DNA of 6,197 nucleotides from an uncultured Bermanella sp. (GCA_913054445.1 CAJXIK010000121.1:1-6197); one strand, 5' to 3'; counted from the first letter of the stretch, positions 1 to 6,097 are shown. The notes: generated from the sequence alone by a model not told the origin. Made by a program: numbers and translations.

Positions 1-110
1 AATTCTACGTCTTTCAAACTGAAACCATCATCAATCAAGACGATCGTTTCGTCGTGCTGCACTAGGGTGCCATTGCCCTTACTGCCACTGCCGATACTGC
101 AAAACCGCAC
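1..110 (-). CDS. MBL-fold metallohydrolase, YycJ/WalJ-like, N-terminal fragment
   Basis: Only the first 36 codons are in the window; the gene runs off the left edge. The visible protein opens VRFCSIGSGSKGNGTLV and continues to LIDDGFSLKDVE. This is the start typical of the YycJ/WalJ-like metallo-beta-lactamase-fold hydrolases: a first beta strand, the GSGSKGN turn, then a second strand ending in D-x-G-F-S. The zinc-binding HxHxDH motif would lie further on and is not visible, so catalytic competence cannot be judged. The start is GTG at 110. A TAAGGA Shine-Dalgarno overlaps the bamC stop codon and lies 9 nt upstream, so translation is probably coupled to bamC. In Pseudomonas a homologous gene follows bamC and precedes purC, which supports the call. 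The third residue of the usual DCGFS is Asp here rather than Cys, a minor variation. Confidence 0.8.
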   Translation of the reverse strand, partial: MRFCSIGSGSKGNGTLVQHDETIVLIDDGFSLKDVE

Positions 111-119
111 CTAACAAAA

Positions 120-124
120 TCCTT
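120..124 (-). promoter_or_regulatory. Ribosome binding site of the MBL-fold gene, overlapping the bamC stop
   Basis: On the minus strand the sequence reads TAAGGA, where TAA is the bamC stop codon and AAGGA is the ribosome binding site. It sits 9 nt before the GTG at 110. This decides the non-ATG start and suggests the two genes are co-transcribed and translationally coupled. Confidence 0.65.
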
Positions 125-755
125 ATAGGGTTTCTTGAATGCGCGTCAGCAAATCTTGAGCCTGTTGATCTTCCGCTAGGTTCTCTAGGTCTTTATGCAC
201 CGCAATATAAACACCGCTGCGCGCACGATTCACCTTCACCTGCAGCGGCAAGGTTTCCACCTCGACCTTAGCACCAAATAAAGAGGCCCAAAATCCAGGC
301 TTTACCTCGACGCCCTCAACGACTAGCTCGATGTAATAGGTGCCGATGCTGCGATTTAAATCTGTAATGCTAATGTCTGCGCTTTTCAGGGAACCGCCCA
401 GTGCTGCCCAAGCGCGGGCAAACGATACATTTAACCTGAGGATGGGCGTGCCATTGCCGTCTTTCAGCAGGTTGGCCTCCAGTGCGTGATCCTGCAATTC
501 CGTTAGCTGAGTGCTGTCTTGCTCCTCTTCAACCAGCAACGCTCGTGGGCGCGGCAGGCTAAATTCTTCAGGCAATGGCGTAGCCTTGACCGCGGGTATG
601 GCCAGCTGAGGGGTTAAACTCACCGACGCCACCGCCTTAGGAACCTTAATATTTGGCCTAATCTCGCTCTGCAAGTAATCGTTATCACGGTCGTAAAACA
701 ACCAACTGCAACCACTCATGGACAACATCAGCACAAACAAGCCAATTAGACGCAT
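123..755 (-). CDS. bamC: BamC-like outer-membrane assembly lipoprotein, short form
   Basis: Lipoprotein of the beta-barrel assembly machine (BamC/NlpB family), expected to be anchored in the outer membrane and to bind BamD. With the start at 755 it has 210 residues. The signal peptide is MRLIGLFVLMLSMSG with lipid-acceptor Cys16; the lipobox MSGC has Met rather than Leu at -3. A proline-rich, probably unstructured stretch follows (about 17-95). It starts with YDRDNDYLQS, resembling the BamD-binding lasso of E. coli BamC. One helix-grip-like domain follows (about 100-210); its segment with F, W and TDLNRSIG resembles the C-terminal domain of E. coli BamC as I recall it. The family is usually about 340-370 residues with two such domains, so this copy appears to lack one. 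A start at 767 is possible but has no ribosome binding site, whereas GGAG lies 6 nt before 755. The gene lies downstream of dapA, as in E. coli and Pseudomonas. Confidence 0.85.
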   Translation of the reverse strand: MRLIGLFVLMLSMSGCSWLFYDRDNDYLQSEIRPNIKVPKAVASVSLTPQLAIPAVKATPLPEEFSLPRPRALLVEEEQDSTQLTELQDHALEANLLKDGNGTPILRLNVSFARAWAALGGSLKSADISITDLNRSIGTYYIELVVEGVEVKPGFWASLFGAKVEVETLPLQVKVNRARSGVYIAVHKDLENLAEDQQAQDLLTRIQETL

Positions 756-761
756 TGGGCA

Positions 762-765
762 CTCC
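762..765 (-). promoter_or_regulatory. Ribosome binding site that fixes the bamC start at 755
   Basis: GGAG on the minus strand lies 6 nt before the ATG at 755. It falls inside the codons that would follow the alternative ATG at 767, which has only an A/T-rich stretch (TAAAAAATAATAA) in front of it. The signal peptide also has a better n-region from 755. The A-rich stretch may act as a translation enhancer. Confidence 0.6.
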
Positions 766-792
766 ATTTATTATTTTTTAATGACACTAAAC

Positions 793-828
793 CCCCCAGC
801 GCCGCGATTCATTACACGGCGCTGGGGG
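793..828 (-). terminator. Strong GC-rich hairpin between dapA and bamC, possible attenuator or weak terminator
   Basis: CCCCCAGCGCCG at 793-804 and CGGCGCTGGGGG at 817-828 pair perfectly as a 12-bp stem with a 12-nt loop. It begins 9 nt after the dapA stop codon in the direction of transcription. On the minus strand the stem is followed by only TTTAGTGT, not a continuous T-tract, so complete termination is doubtful. Because bamC continues on the same strand 37 nt past the stem, the hairpin more likely reduces read-through or protects the 3' end of the dapA part of the message. The stem is seen directly; its role is inferred. Confidence 0.5.
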
Positions 829-836
829 CAACTAAA

Positions 837-1712
837 TCAAACCAGCTTGAGCTGAGACAACACCTTACGCAAAGGTTCACGCAGCGGCTCGGCGAGCGGG
901 GTTAACGGCAAACGAATACCCGCATCCATCAGGCCCATTGCATGCAAGGCCCACTTAACCGGAATAGGGTTGGATTCCACGAACAGGGCTTTATGCAGGG
1001 GCATTAACGCTTGGTTCAACGCCTGCGCCTGCTCACCCTGACCGTCTAAGGCCAACACACACAACTCGTGCATCTTAGCCGGGGCGACGTTGGCAGTCAC
1101 CGAAATATTGCCCTTACCGCCTGCCAAGATTAAGTCACATGCGGTTTCATCATCACCCGAATAGACTGCCAGACGCTCACCCACACGGGCGATAATATCA
1201 GCCGCTCGCGCAATATCGCCGGTGGCTTCTTTAATGCCCACAATATTGTCGAAGTCGGCCAAGCGCTCTACGGTTTCGGGCAGCATATCCACCGCCGTAC
1301 GACCCGGCACGTTGTATAGAATTTGATCCACTGCACAGCTTTCAGCCAAGGCCTTGTGGTGCAGGTACAAACCCTCCTGAGTGGGCTTATTATAATAAGG
1401 AGTGACCAGCAACACCGCATCCACACCGAGTTTCTGCGCCTGCTGCGTTAAATAGATGGCCTCACTGGTGGAGTTGGCACCCGTGCCGGCAATCACTGGG
1501 ATGCGACCCGCCACCCATTCGACTACCTTGGCCACCACCTCTAGATGCTCTTTGGTATCTAGCGTGGCCGATTCACCCGAGGTGCCCATGGCCACCACGG
1601 CATCGGTGCCCTGTTCGATGTGCATCTCGACCAATTTTTTCAATGCAGGCCAGTCTACTGCGCCCGATAATGCCATTGGTGTCGCTAAAGCTACGATGCT
1701 GCCGGTGATCAT
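837..1712 (-). CDS. dapA: 4-hydroxy-tetrahydrodipicolinate synthase
   Basis: Condenses pyruvate with L-aspartate-4-semialdehyde, the first committed step of diaminopimelate and lysine synthesis, in the cytoplasm. The 291 residues cover the full family length (E. coli 292) and form one TIM barrel. The expected catalytic residues are all present at E. coli numbering: Schiff-base Lys161 in GIKEATGD, Tyr133 in ILYNVPGRT, Thr44 in MGTSGES, Tyr107 in TPYYNKP and Arg138. Residues of the lysine allosteric site (Ser48, Ala49, His56, Asn80, Glu84, Tyr106) are kept, with Thr in place of His53, so feedback inhibition by lysine is likely. The ATG start has GGAG 8 nt upstream. It is the first gene of a dapA-bamC-MBL unit. 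The 99-bp gap to perM holds a candidate promoter and no clear terminator, so read-through from perM is possible. Confidence 0.98.
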   Translation of the reverse strand: MITGSIVALATPMALSGAVDWPALKKLVEMHIEQGTDAVVAMGTSGESATLDTKEHLEVVAKVVEWVAGRIPVIAGTGANSTSEAIYLTQQAQKLGVDAVLLVTPYYNKPTQEGLYLHHKALAESCAVDQILYNVPGRTAVDMLPETVERLADFDNIVGIKEATGDIARAADIIARVGERLAVYSGDDETACDLILAGGKGNISVTANVAPAKMHELCVLALDGQGEQAQALNQALMPLHKALFVESNPIPVKWALHAMGLMDAGIRLPLTPLAEPLREPLRKVLSQLKLV

Positions 1713-1748
1713 TTAACCATCTCCGCGATGATAAGAAATTAGATGGCA

Positions 1749-1777
1749 ATGGTACTGAGCGAACCCCCATGTGGCAA
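1749..1777 (-). promoter_or_regulatory. Candidate sigma70 promoter for dapA
   Basis: On the minus strand TTGCCA (1777-1772) and TACCAT (1754-1749) are separated by exactly 17 bp. They match the -35 and -10 consensus at 5 of 6 and 4 of 6 positions. The predicted transcription start near 1742 would give a leader of about 30 nt before the dapA ATG, containing its GGAG site. This rests on consensus matching by eye only. Confidence 0.4.
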
Positions 1778-1811
1778 GGCCCGCCAAGGATAGATAAGCA
1801 CAAATATCGGC

Positions 1812-2900
1812 TTATGCGCCCACATCCTGATCAATACTGGCCGCCTTGATCCCTTTGGGCCAGGAAGTGAGCACCGCGTTGAATAACGTGGCTAAGGGAA
1901 TGGCGAAAAACACTCCCCATAAACCCCATAACCCCCCAAACACCAACACCGCTAGAATAATCACCACAGGGTGAAGGTTCACCGCCTCAGAAAACAACAG
2001 AGGCACCAGCACATTGCCATCCAGCGCCTGAATAACGAAGTAAATGGCCACCAAATAGTAGAAATCGGAGCTTATTCCCCACTGAAAATAGGCAATCAAC
2101 ACCACCGGCACCGTAACCACCGCCGCCCCGATATAAGGAATCACCACAGACAAACCCACGAGTATGGCCAGCAGCGCCGCATAGTTAATGCCCATCACCG
2201 CAAACGCCACATAGGTGACCGAGCCCGCCGCGATGATCTCAACCACCTTGCCACGAATATAGTTGGCAAACTGCTGATCCATTTCGGCCCATACTTCACC
2301 AATCAACTCCCGCTTTTGCGGCAACAACGACACCCACCAACGCACCATCATGGCACCGTCTTTCAGGAAAAAGAAAACCAGCAGGGGCACCAGCACCATA
2401 TAAATAAGGATGGCCACAATATTGGGCAACTTCGATAGTGAGAATGATAAAGCACGCTGACCGACGCGCCCCACCTCTTCACCCGCGGTGGCCGCTAACG
2501 TCTTAATTTGCTCCTCGCTAAATAGCTGTGGGTAACGTTCGGGCAGTACGATCATCAGGTGCTGAACCTTGTCCAACATCCTCGGCAACTCGTTAAATAG
2601 CTCGGCAAGCTGAGCCCAGACGGCGGGAAAGATCACTAAGAACATGGCCAAACAGATGGCAATGAAGCCCACAAACACGATCACCGTGGACAGCAAATGA
2701 GAGACGCCGCGACGCTTTAACAGCGACAGGGGCACCTGTAACAGGTAAGCCACGATTACGCTGGCGATGGCCGGGGCCAATATGCTGCCAAGGGTCAGCA
2801 CCACCAGAAATCCCGACACCAACAGCAGCAGTAAAAATAGCGCCTCTTCATCTGAAAAATAACGATCAACCCAACCCCTAATGAGGCGTATCATAGACAT
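1812..2900 (-). CDS. perM: PerM/AI-2E exporter-family membrane protein
   Basis: Polytopic inner-membrane protein of the AI-2E transporter family (also UPF0118; E. coli PerM, 353 residues). It has 362 residues, full length. Hydrophobic segments lie near 20-39, 41-60, 69-92, 158-179, 220-237, 241-270, 279-300 and 310-345. A soluble stretch of about 65 residues separates segments 3 and 4. Family signatures include PYIGA (255-259), DGNVLVP (294-300) and the C-terminal GLWGLWGVFFAIPLA. The family includes the AI-2 exporter TqsA and proteins linked to Na+/H+ exchange; the substrate here cannot be told from sequence. The ATG at 2900 is preceded by AAGGAG at the rather long distance of 12 nt. It lies 68 bp downstream of the tusA-like gene on the same strand, probably in one operon, as in Pseudomonas. 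Confidence 0.9.
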   Translation of the reverse strand: MSMIRLIRGWVDRYFSDEEALFLLLLLVSGFLVVLTLGSILAPAIASVIVAYLLQVPLSLLKRRGVSHLLSTVIVFVGFIAICLAMFLVIFPAVWAQLAELFNELPRMLDKVQHLMIVLPERYPQLFSEEQIKTLAATAGEEVGRVGQRALSFSLSKLPNIVAILIYMVLVPLLVFFFLKDGAMMVRWWVSLLPQKRELIGEVWAEMDQQFANYIRGKVVEIIAAGSVTYVAFAVMGINYAALLAILVGLSVVIPYIGAAVVTVPVVLIAYFQWGISSDFYYLVAIYFVIQALDGNVLVPLLFSEAVNLHPVVIILAVLVFGGLWGLWGVFFAIPLATLFNAVLTSWPKGIKAASIDQDVGA

Positions 2901-2968
2901 AAGCCGTTCAATCTCCTTTTAGAATTACACTGCAATTTTCTTAATAAGCCAGCACTTTAGAAGCTGAA

Positions 2969-3205
2969 TTATTCGCCTTTCAATATATAAAAAACAAACA
3001 ATTCGCCCTCTTCTTCGCGCCCTAATAAGACATGGGGGCTGAGCGCCACAAACGCCGGAATGTCTCGCCAAGCCCCAGCGTCCGAAGCTTCTACTTTCAG
3101 TACTTGGCCTATCTCCATGGAACTTAACGCCTGTTTTGTTTTCAATAATGGCATCGGACACCTAAGCCCGCACACCTGCAAAACCACATCGACTGCCTGT
3201 GTCAT
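2969..3205 (-). CDS. TusA/SirA-family sulfur-carrier protein
   Basis: Small cytoplasmic sulfur-carrier protein of 78 residues, the usual length for TusA (about 80). The diagnostic CPxP motif is present as CGLRCPMPLLK: Cys16 is the persulfide-carrying residue and Cys12 a second nearby cysteine. The rest follows the two-layer alpha/beta fold: helix about 17-29, VLKVEASDAGAWRDIPAF (35-52, matching the DPxxxRDIP stretch of E. coli TusA), and a final strand VFYILKG. By position it corresponds to P. aeruginosa PA1006, reported to affect molybdenum homeostasis and nitrate use. A role in molybdenum-cofactor or tRNA sulfur transfer is therefore possible, but I do not assign the symbol tusA. The ATG at 3205 is the only start that leaves the fold intact, and it has no good Shine-Dalgarno. 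It is divergent from bepA and leads into perM. Confidence 0.9.
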   Translation of the reverse strand: MTQAVDVVLQVCGLRCPMPLLKTKQALSSMEIGQVLKVEASDAGAWRDIPAFVALSPHVLLGREEEGELFVFYILKGE

Positions 3206-3212
3206 AAAATAG

Positions 3213-3242
3213 ATTAGCCTAGGGGTGAAAATTCAGGCTAAT
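3213..3242. repeat. Inverted repeat in the tusA-like/bepA divergent region
   Basis: ATTAGCCT (3213-3220) and AGGCTAAT (3235-3242) form a perfect 8-bp inverted repeat with a 14-bp spacer. The half-site centres are about 22 bp apart, close to two helical turns. It lies in the 86-bp gap between two divergent genes, 8 bp from the tusA-like start. This is the layout of a dimeric regulator site, but a short leader hairpin is equally possible. I could not place a convincing -35/-10 pair for either gene around it. Confidence 0.45.
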
Positions 3243-3281
3243 ATTATTCTAAAAGGTGCCTTCAGGCGACATATTAAGCAT

Positions 3282-3287
3282 AAGGAG
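3282..3287 (+). promoter_or_regulatory. Ribosome binding site that favours the bepA start at 3292
   Basis: AAGGAG lies 4 nt before the ATG at 3292. The in-frame GTG at 3256 has no such site upstream, so the ATG is preferred, although the spacing is short. Confidence 0.6.
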
Positions 3288-3291
3288 CAGC

Positions 3292-4731
3292 ATGCACTAC
3301 CTACTCACCCTCTGCATACTCGTAGCCAGCATTCACAGCCACAGCGCCAGCAACGAATTACCCAGCCTAGGGGACGCCGCCTCGGGTTTAATCTCCCTAG
3401 AGCAAGAACACATTCTAGGGCGCAGCTGGTTGCGCCACCTACGCCACCAGACCAGCACCCTGCACGAGCCGGTATTAACCGAATACACAGAAAACCTCAT
3501 CTATCGGCTGGCCAGCAAGAGCCAAGTCAACGATCGCCGCTTTGAGATTATCCTCCTCAACAACAAGCAGCTGAATGCCTTCGCGGTGCCCGGCGGTGTC
3601 ATCGGCATCAACGCTGGATTATTCCTGCATGCCAACACCGAAGCCCAATTTGCCGCCGTGCTCGCCCACGAACTGGCCCACCTGAGCCAGCGTCACTTTG
3701 CACGCCAGGTAGAGGAGAGCCGCAAACAGGCCCCCATCGCCATCGCCACCTTGCTGGGCAGCATCATGTTACTGGCCACCAACAACACCGAGGCAGGCTT
3801 TGCCGGCCTCATGACCAGCCAGGCCGCCGCCGCCCAATGGTCCCTAAGCTACAGCCGCGACTGGGAGCGCGAGGCAGACCGCATCGGCTTCCACACCCTC
3901 ACCGGTGCCCAGTTTAACGCCAACGGCATGCCCGAGATGTTTCGCCAAATGTACGATGCCCACAAATACAGCGAACGCCCCCCTGAATTCTTATTAACCC
4001 ACCCAGTCACCGAAAACCGCATCAGCGATGCCGCCGCACGGGTGGACTCGATGAACGCCAGCACGGCCGCAGGCGACCTCGAAGAGGATATCGAGTACCA
4101 GCTCATGCGCACTAGCCTGCTGATTCACTACCGCAAGCAGAGCCACAACCTGTCTTATTACCAAGACCAGCTGCGCAACAGCAAGGACCCAATCCAGAAG
4201 ACCATCGCTCAATATGCCCTCGCCCTACTCCTCATGGAACAAAAGAAATACAAGCAGGCGTTGGTGCAATCAAATGCCCTCATGGCCGCTGATAAACACC
4301 GCATTAGCTTCCAGGTATTAAATTCACAGATATTGTTTGACCTGGGCCGCGAGCAGCAAGCCATGACGCAGGTCGGCGAGCTACTCAAACAAAACCCAGA
4401 CAACCACCCACTCACCCTCACCTACAGCGACCTCTTGTTTCGTCAGGGGCATTTTCACTTGGCCGCCAACACCCTCAGACGCCACGCGCAAATTCGTCAC
4501 AATGACCCAGGGGTTTGGCAAAAACTAAGCGAGGCGGAAGGCAGGGCTGGCAATAAAGTAGCGCTATTTAGGGCGCGGGCGGAATTCTTGTATCTCACCG
4601 GCCAGAGTGACAAGGCCCTCAAGCAACTCGACAGCGCACAGGAACTAAGCGAGGGCAACTATTTAGTGGCGGCCCGCATCGAGCAGCGGGCGAAAGAGAT
4701 GAAAGCCAGCGATGAAGAGATTAAGATTTAA
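3292..4731 (+). CDS. bepA: Periplasmic M48 metalloprotease/chaperone BepA
   Basis: Periplasmic zinc protease with chaperone activity that helps LptD assembly and removes substrates stalled at the Bam complex (known for E. coli BepA, 487 residues). This protein has 479 residues from the ATG at 3292. Order: signal peptide (about 1-19), M48 peptidase domain (about 25-260), TPR-rich C-terminal half (about 290-479). Zinc and catalytic residues are visible: HELAH (126-130) with ligands His126 and His130 and catalytic Glu127, and third ligand Glu192 in the ExxxD motif (Glu192 to Asp196). His237 in LLTHP corresponds to E. coli His246, which keeps the protease latent. The signal peptide has no Lys or Arg in its n-region. 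Starting at the GTG at 3256 would add one Arg, but the ribosome binding site favours 3292. It is divergent from the tusA-like gene and convergent with nadA, 9 bp from the nadA stop and with no terminator between. Confidence 0.95.
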   Translation: MHYLLTLCILVASIHSHSASNELPSLGDAASGLISLEQEHILGRSWLRHLRHQTSTLHEPVLTEYTENLIYRLASKSQVNDRRFEIILLNNKQLNAFAVPGGVIGINAGLFLHANTEAQFAAVLAHELAHLSQRHFARQVEESRKQAPIAIATLLGSIMLLATNNTEAGFAGLMTSQAAAAQWSLSYSRDWEREADRIGFHTLTGAQFNANGMPEMFRQMYDAHKYSERPPEFLLTHPVTENRISDAAARVDSMNASTAAGDLEEDIEYQLMRTSLLIHYRKQSHNLSYYQDQLRNSKDPIQKTIAQYALALLLMEQKKYKQALVQSNALMAADKHRISFQVLNSQILFDLGREQQAMTQVGELLKQNPDNHPLTLTYSDLLFRQGHFHLAANTLRRHAQIRHNDPGVWQKLSEAEGRAGNKVALFRARAEFLYLTGQSDKALKQLDSAQELSEGNYLVAARIEQRAKEMKASDEEIKI

Positions 4732-4740
4732 AGGCCGCGC

Positions 4741-5820
4741 TTAAAACTGGCGACCCTGGCTTTGCACTCCATGCTCCTTGGCGAAGTCCAGCATACGATT
4801 CAATGACAGCATCGCCCGCTGTGCCGTGGTGGCAGGCACCTCAACTTCATTGTGACCGTGTAGCAGGCATTCATACAGATTCTCGAGGCCGTTCATGGCC
4901 ATCCACGGGCAATGAGCACAACTCTTACAGCCTGCCCCACTGCCCCCCGTGGGCGCCTCAATAAACGTCTTACCCGGTGCCATCTGCTGCATTTTATAGA
5001 AAATAGCTTTGTCTGTGGCGACGATAAAGTGCTTGTTGGGTAGGATTTGGGCGGCTTTAATAATCTGCGAGGTGCTGCCCACCACATCGGCCAACTTAAC
5101 CACCGCCTCGGGGGATTCTGGGTGCACCAACACAGCGGCGTCTGGGTGGACTTTTTTAAGGTCTTGTAAACCCTTAGCGCGGAATTCGTCGTGGACAATA
5201 CAGGCACCATCCCACATCAACATATCCGCCCCCGTCATGCGCTGAATATACGCCCCCAGGTGCTTATCTGGGCCCCAGAGGATGGTCTCGCCTCGATCCA
5301 TGAGCTTCTGCACTATTTCCAAGGCGATGCTGGAGGTCACCACCCAATCGGCACGGGCCTTCACCTCGGTGGAGGTATTGGCATACACCACCACCGTGCG
5401 CTCTGGGTGCTGATCACAGAACGCACTGAACTCATCGATGGGACACCCTAAATCCAAGGAGCAGGTGGCTTCTAGGGTGGGCATGAGAATGCGCTTGTCT
5501 GCGCTTAATATCTTGGAGGTCTCCCCCATGAATTTAACACCCGCCACCACTAGGGTCTGAGCCGCATGATCACGACCAAAGCGCGCCATCTCTAGGGAGT
5601 CGGCCACACACCCGCCGGTTTCGTCCGCCAACGCTTGTATTACCGGGTCGGTGTAGTAGTGCGCCACCAGCACCGCATTCTTCTCTATTAGCAGGGATTT
5701 AATTTTTGCCACATAATCCGCCGCCTGAATAGCAGACAGATCACTCATGGTACCCTGAGAAAAGTGATTTTGTATCCAGGACTGTGTGCTTGACGGGGCT
5801 TCTAGAACAGATTCAGACAT
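4741..5820 (-). CDS. nadA: Quinolinate synthase A, 4Fe-4S enzyme
   Basis: Condenses iminoaspartate with dihydroxyacetone phosphate to quinolinate in de novo NAD synthesis; cytoplasmic, needs a 4Fe-4S cluster. The 359 residues compare with 347 in E. coli. The three cluster ligands are Cys120 (ATCSLDLGC), Cys207 (GACIVHDEF) and Cys304 (CAHCPW), each offset by 7 from E. coli Cys113, Cys200 and Cys297. The other two cysteines of the CxxCxxC motif, Cys298 and Cys301, are also present. Substrate-site stretches AHYYTDP, YANTS, HPESP and NRMLDF are intact. The start is uncertain. The ATG at 5820 gives an N-terminus matching E. coli in length but lacks a ribosome binding site; the ATG at 5748 (335 residues) has a weak AGGG 4 nt upstream. 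The 122 bp before 5820 hold no clear promoter. The tRNA terminator lies upstream, so nadA is probably transcribed alone. Confidence 0.97.
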   Translation of the reverse strand: MSESVLEAPSSTQSWIQNHFSQGTMSDLSAIQAADYVAKIKSLLIEKNAVLVAHYYTDPVIQALADETGGCVADSLEMARFGRDHAAQTLVVAGVKFMGETSKILSADKRILMPTLEATCSLDLGCPIDEFSAFCDQHPERTVVVYANTSTEVKARADWVVTSSIALEIVQKLMDRGETILWGPDKHLGAYIQRMTGADMLMWDGACIVHDEFRAKGLQDLKKVHPDAAVLVHPESPEAVVKLADVVGSTSQIIKAAQILPNKHFIVATDKAIFYKMQQMAPGKTFIEAPTGGSGAGCKSCAHCPWMAMNGLENLYECLLHGHNEVEVPATTAQRAMLSLNRMLDFAKEHGVQSQGRQF

Positions 5821-5942
5821 AGGAATATCGCGATCAACTGGGGTGAAAAATATGGGAGGCGTACTTTAACACAGAGGGCACCTGCCCATAAACCTGTGAC
5901 AAGGGTAAAACAAAGAAAACGATAAGCAGGAATAGCAGGCAT

Positions 5943-5973
5943 AAAAAAAGGCAGAGTAGAAACTCTGCCTTTT
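5943..5973 (-). terminator. Intrinsic terminator of the tRNA-Lys transcript
   Basis: Read on the minus strand, a perfect 12-bp stem (5962-5973 with 5946-5957) closes a 4-nt loop and is followed by a run of seven T. It begins 8 nt after the CCA end of the first tRNA-Lys, in the right place to end the tRNA transcript and insulate nadA. On the plus strand it is followed by only a short T-run, so it is chiefly one-directional. Confidence 0.9.
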
Positions 5974-5980
5974 CGTATTA

Positions 5981-6056
5981 TGGTGGGCCGTGCTGGATTC
6001 GAACCAGCGACCAATTGATTAAAAGTCAACTGCTCTACCAACTGAGCTAACGGCCC
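5981..6056 (-). tRNA. tRNA-Lys(UUU), copy 1
   Basis: A 76-nt cloverleaf including an encoded CCA. The acceptor stem is GGGCCGT with ACGGCCC, the D-arm has GCTCAGTTGGTAGAGC, and the T-arm has GGTTCGAATCC. The anticodon TTT is at 6023-6021 in the loop CTTTTAA. It is nearly identical to E. coli tRNA-Lys, with a compensated U-A to C-G change in the acceptor stem. It reads AAA and AAG codons. It is the promoter-distal member of a tandem pair and is followed by the terminator at 5943-5973. Confidence 0.98.
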
Positions 6057-6067
6057 CGCAAGCTACT

Positions 6068-6097
6068 TGTATACTGCGCGAATCATCTAGATGGCAT
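6068..6097 (-). promoter_or_regulatory. Weak candidate promoter in the tRNA-Lys spacer
   Basis: On the minus strand TATACA (6073-6068) lies 18 bp after ATGCCA (6097-6092), each matching the sigma70 consensus at 4 of 6 positions. Transcription would start about 5 nt before the mature 5' end of copy 1. The two tRNAs may instead share one upstream promoter outside the window. Confidence 0.22.

Noticed and set aside
1778..1814. Possible perM terminator from TAAGC/GCTTA and TGGC/GCCA pairs
   Set aside because: The stems are only 4-5 bp and no T-tract follows, so they do not make an intrinsic terminator.
1971..2438. A 155-codon plus-strand ORF opposite perM
   Set aside because: It is rich in His, Gln, Arg and Asn, typical of the antisense of a hydrophobic membrane-protein gene. 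perM is clearly real and full length here.
2925..3161. A 78-codon ORF in another frame over the tusA-like gene
   Set aside because: It overlaps a gene with an intact CPxP motif and full family length, and shows no recognisable feature of its own.
5876..5912. Possible NadR-type operator upstream of nadA
   Set aside because: TAAACC and TAAAACA occur here, but not in the TGTTTA-N6-TAAACA arrangement of the enterobacterial NadR box. The nearby GGGCA/TGCCC pair is too short to call.
5802..6041. A 79-codon minus-strand ORF with a VAGSNPARPT stretch
   Set aside because: This peptide is the well-known translation of a tRNA T-arm and acceptor stem. The ORF starts inside tRNA-Lys, crosses the terminator and ends inside nadA, so it is not a gene.
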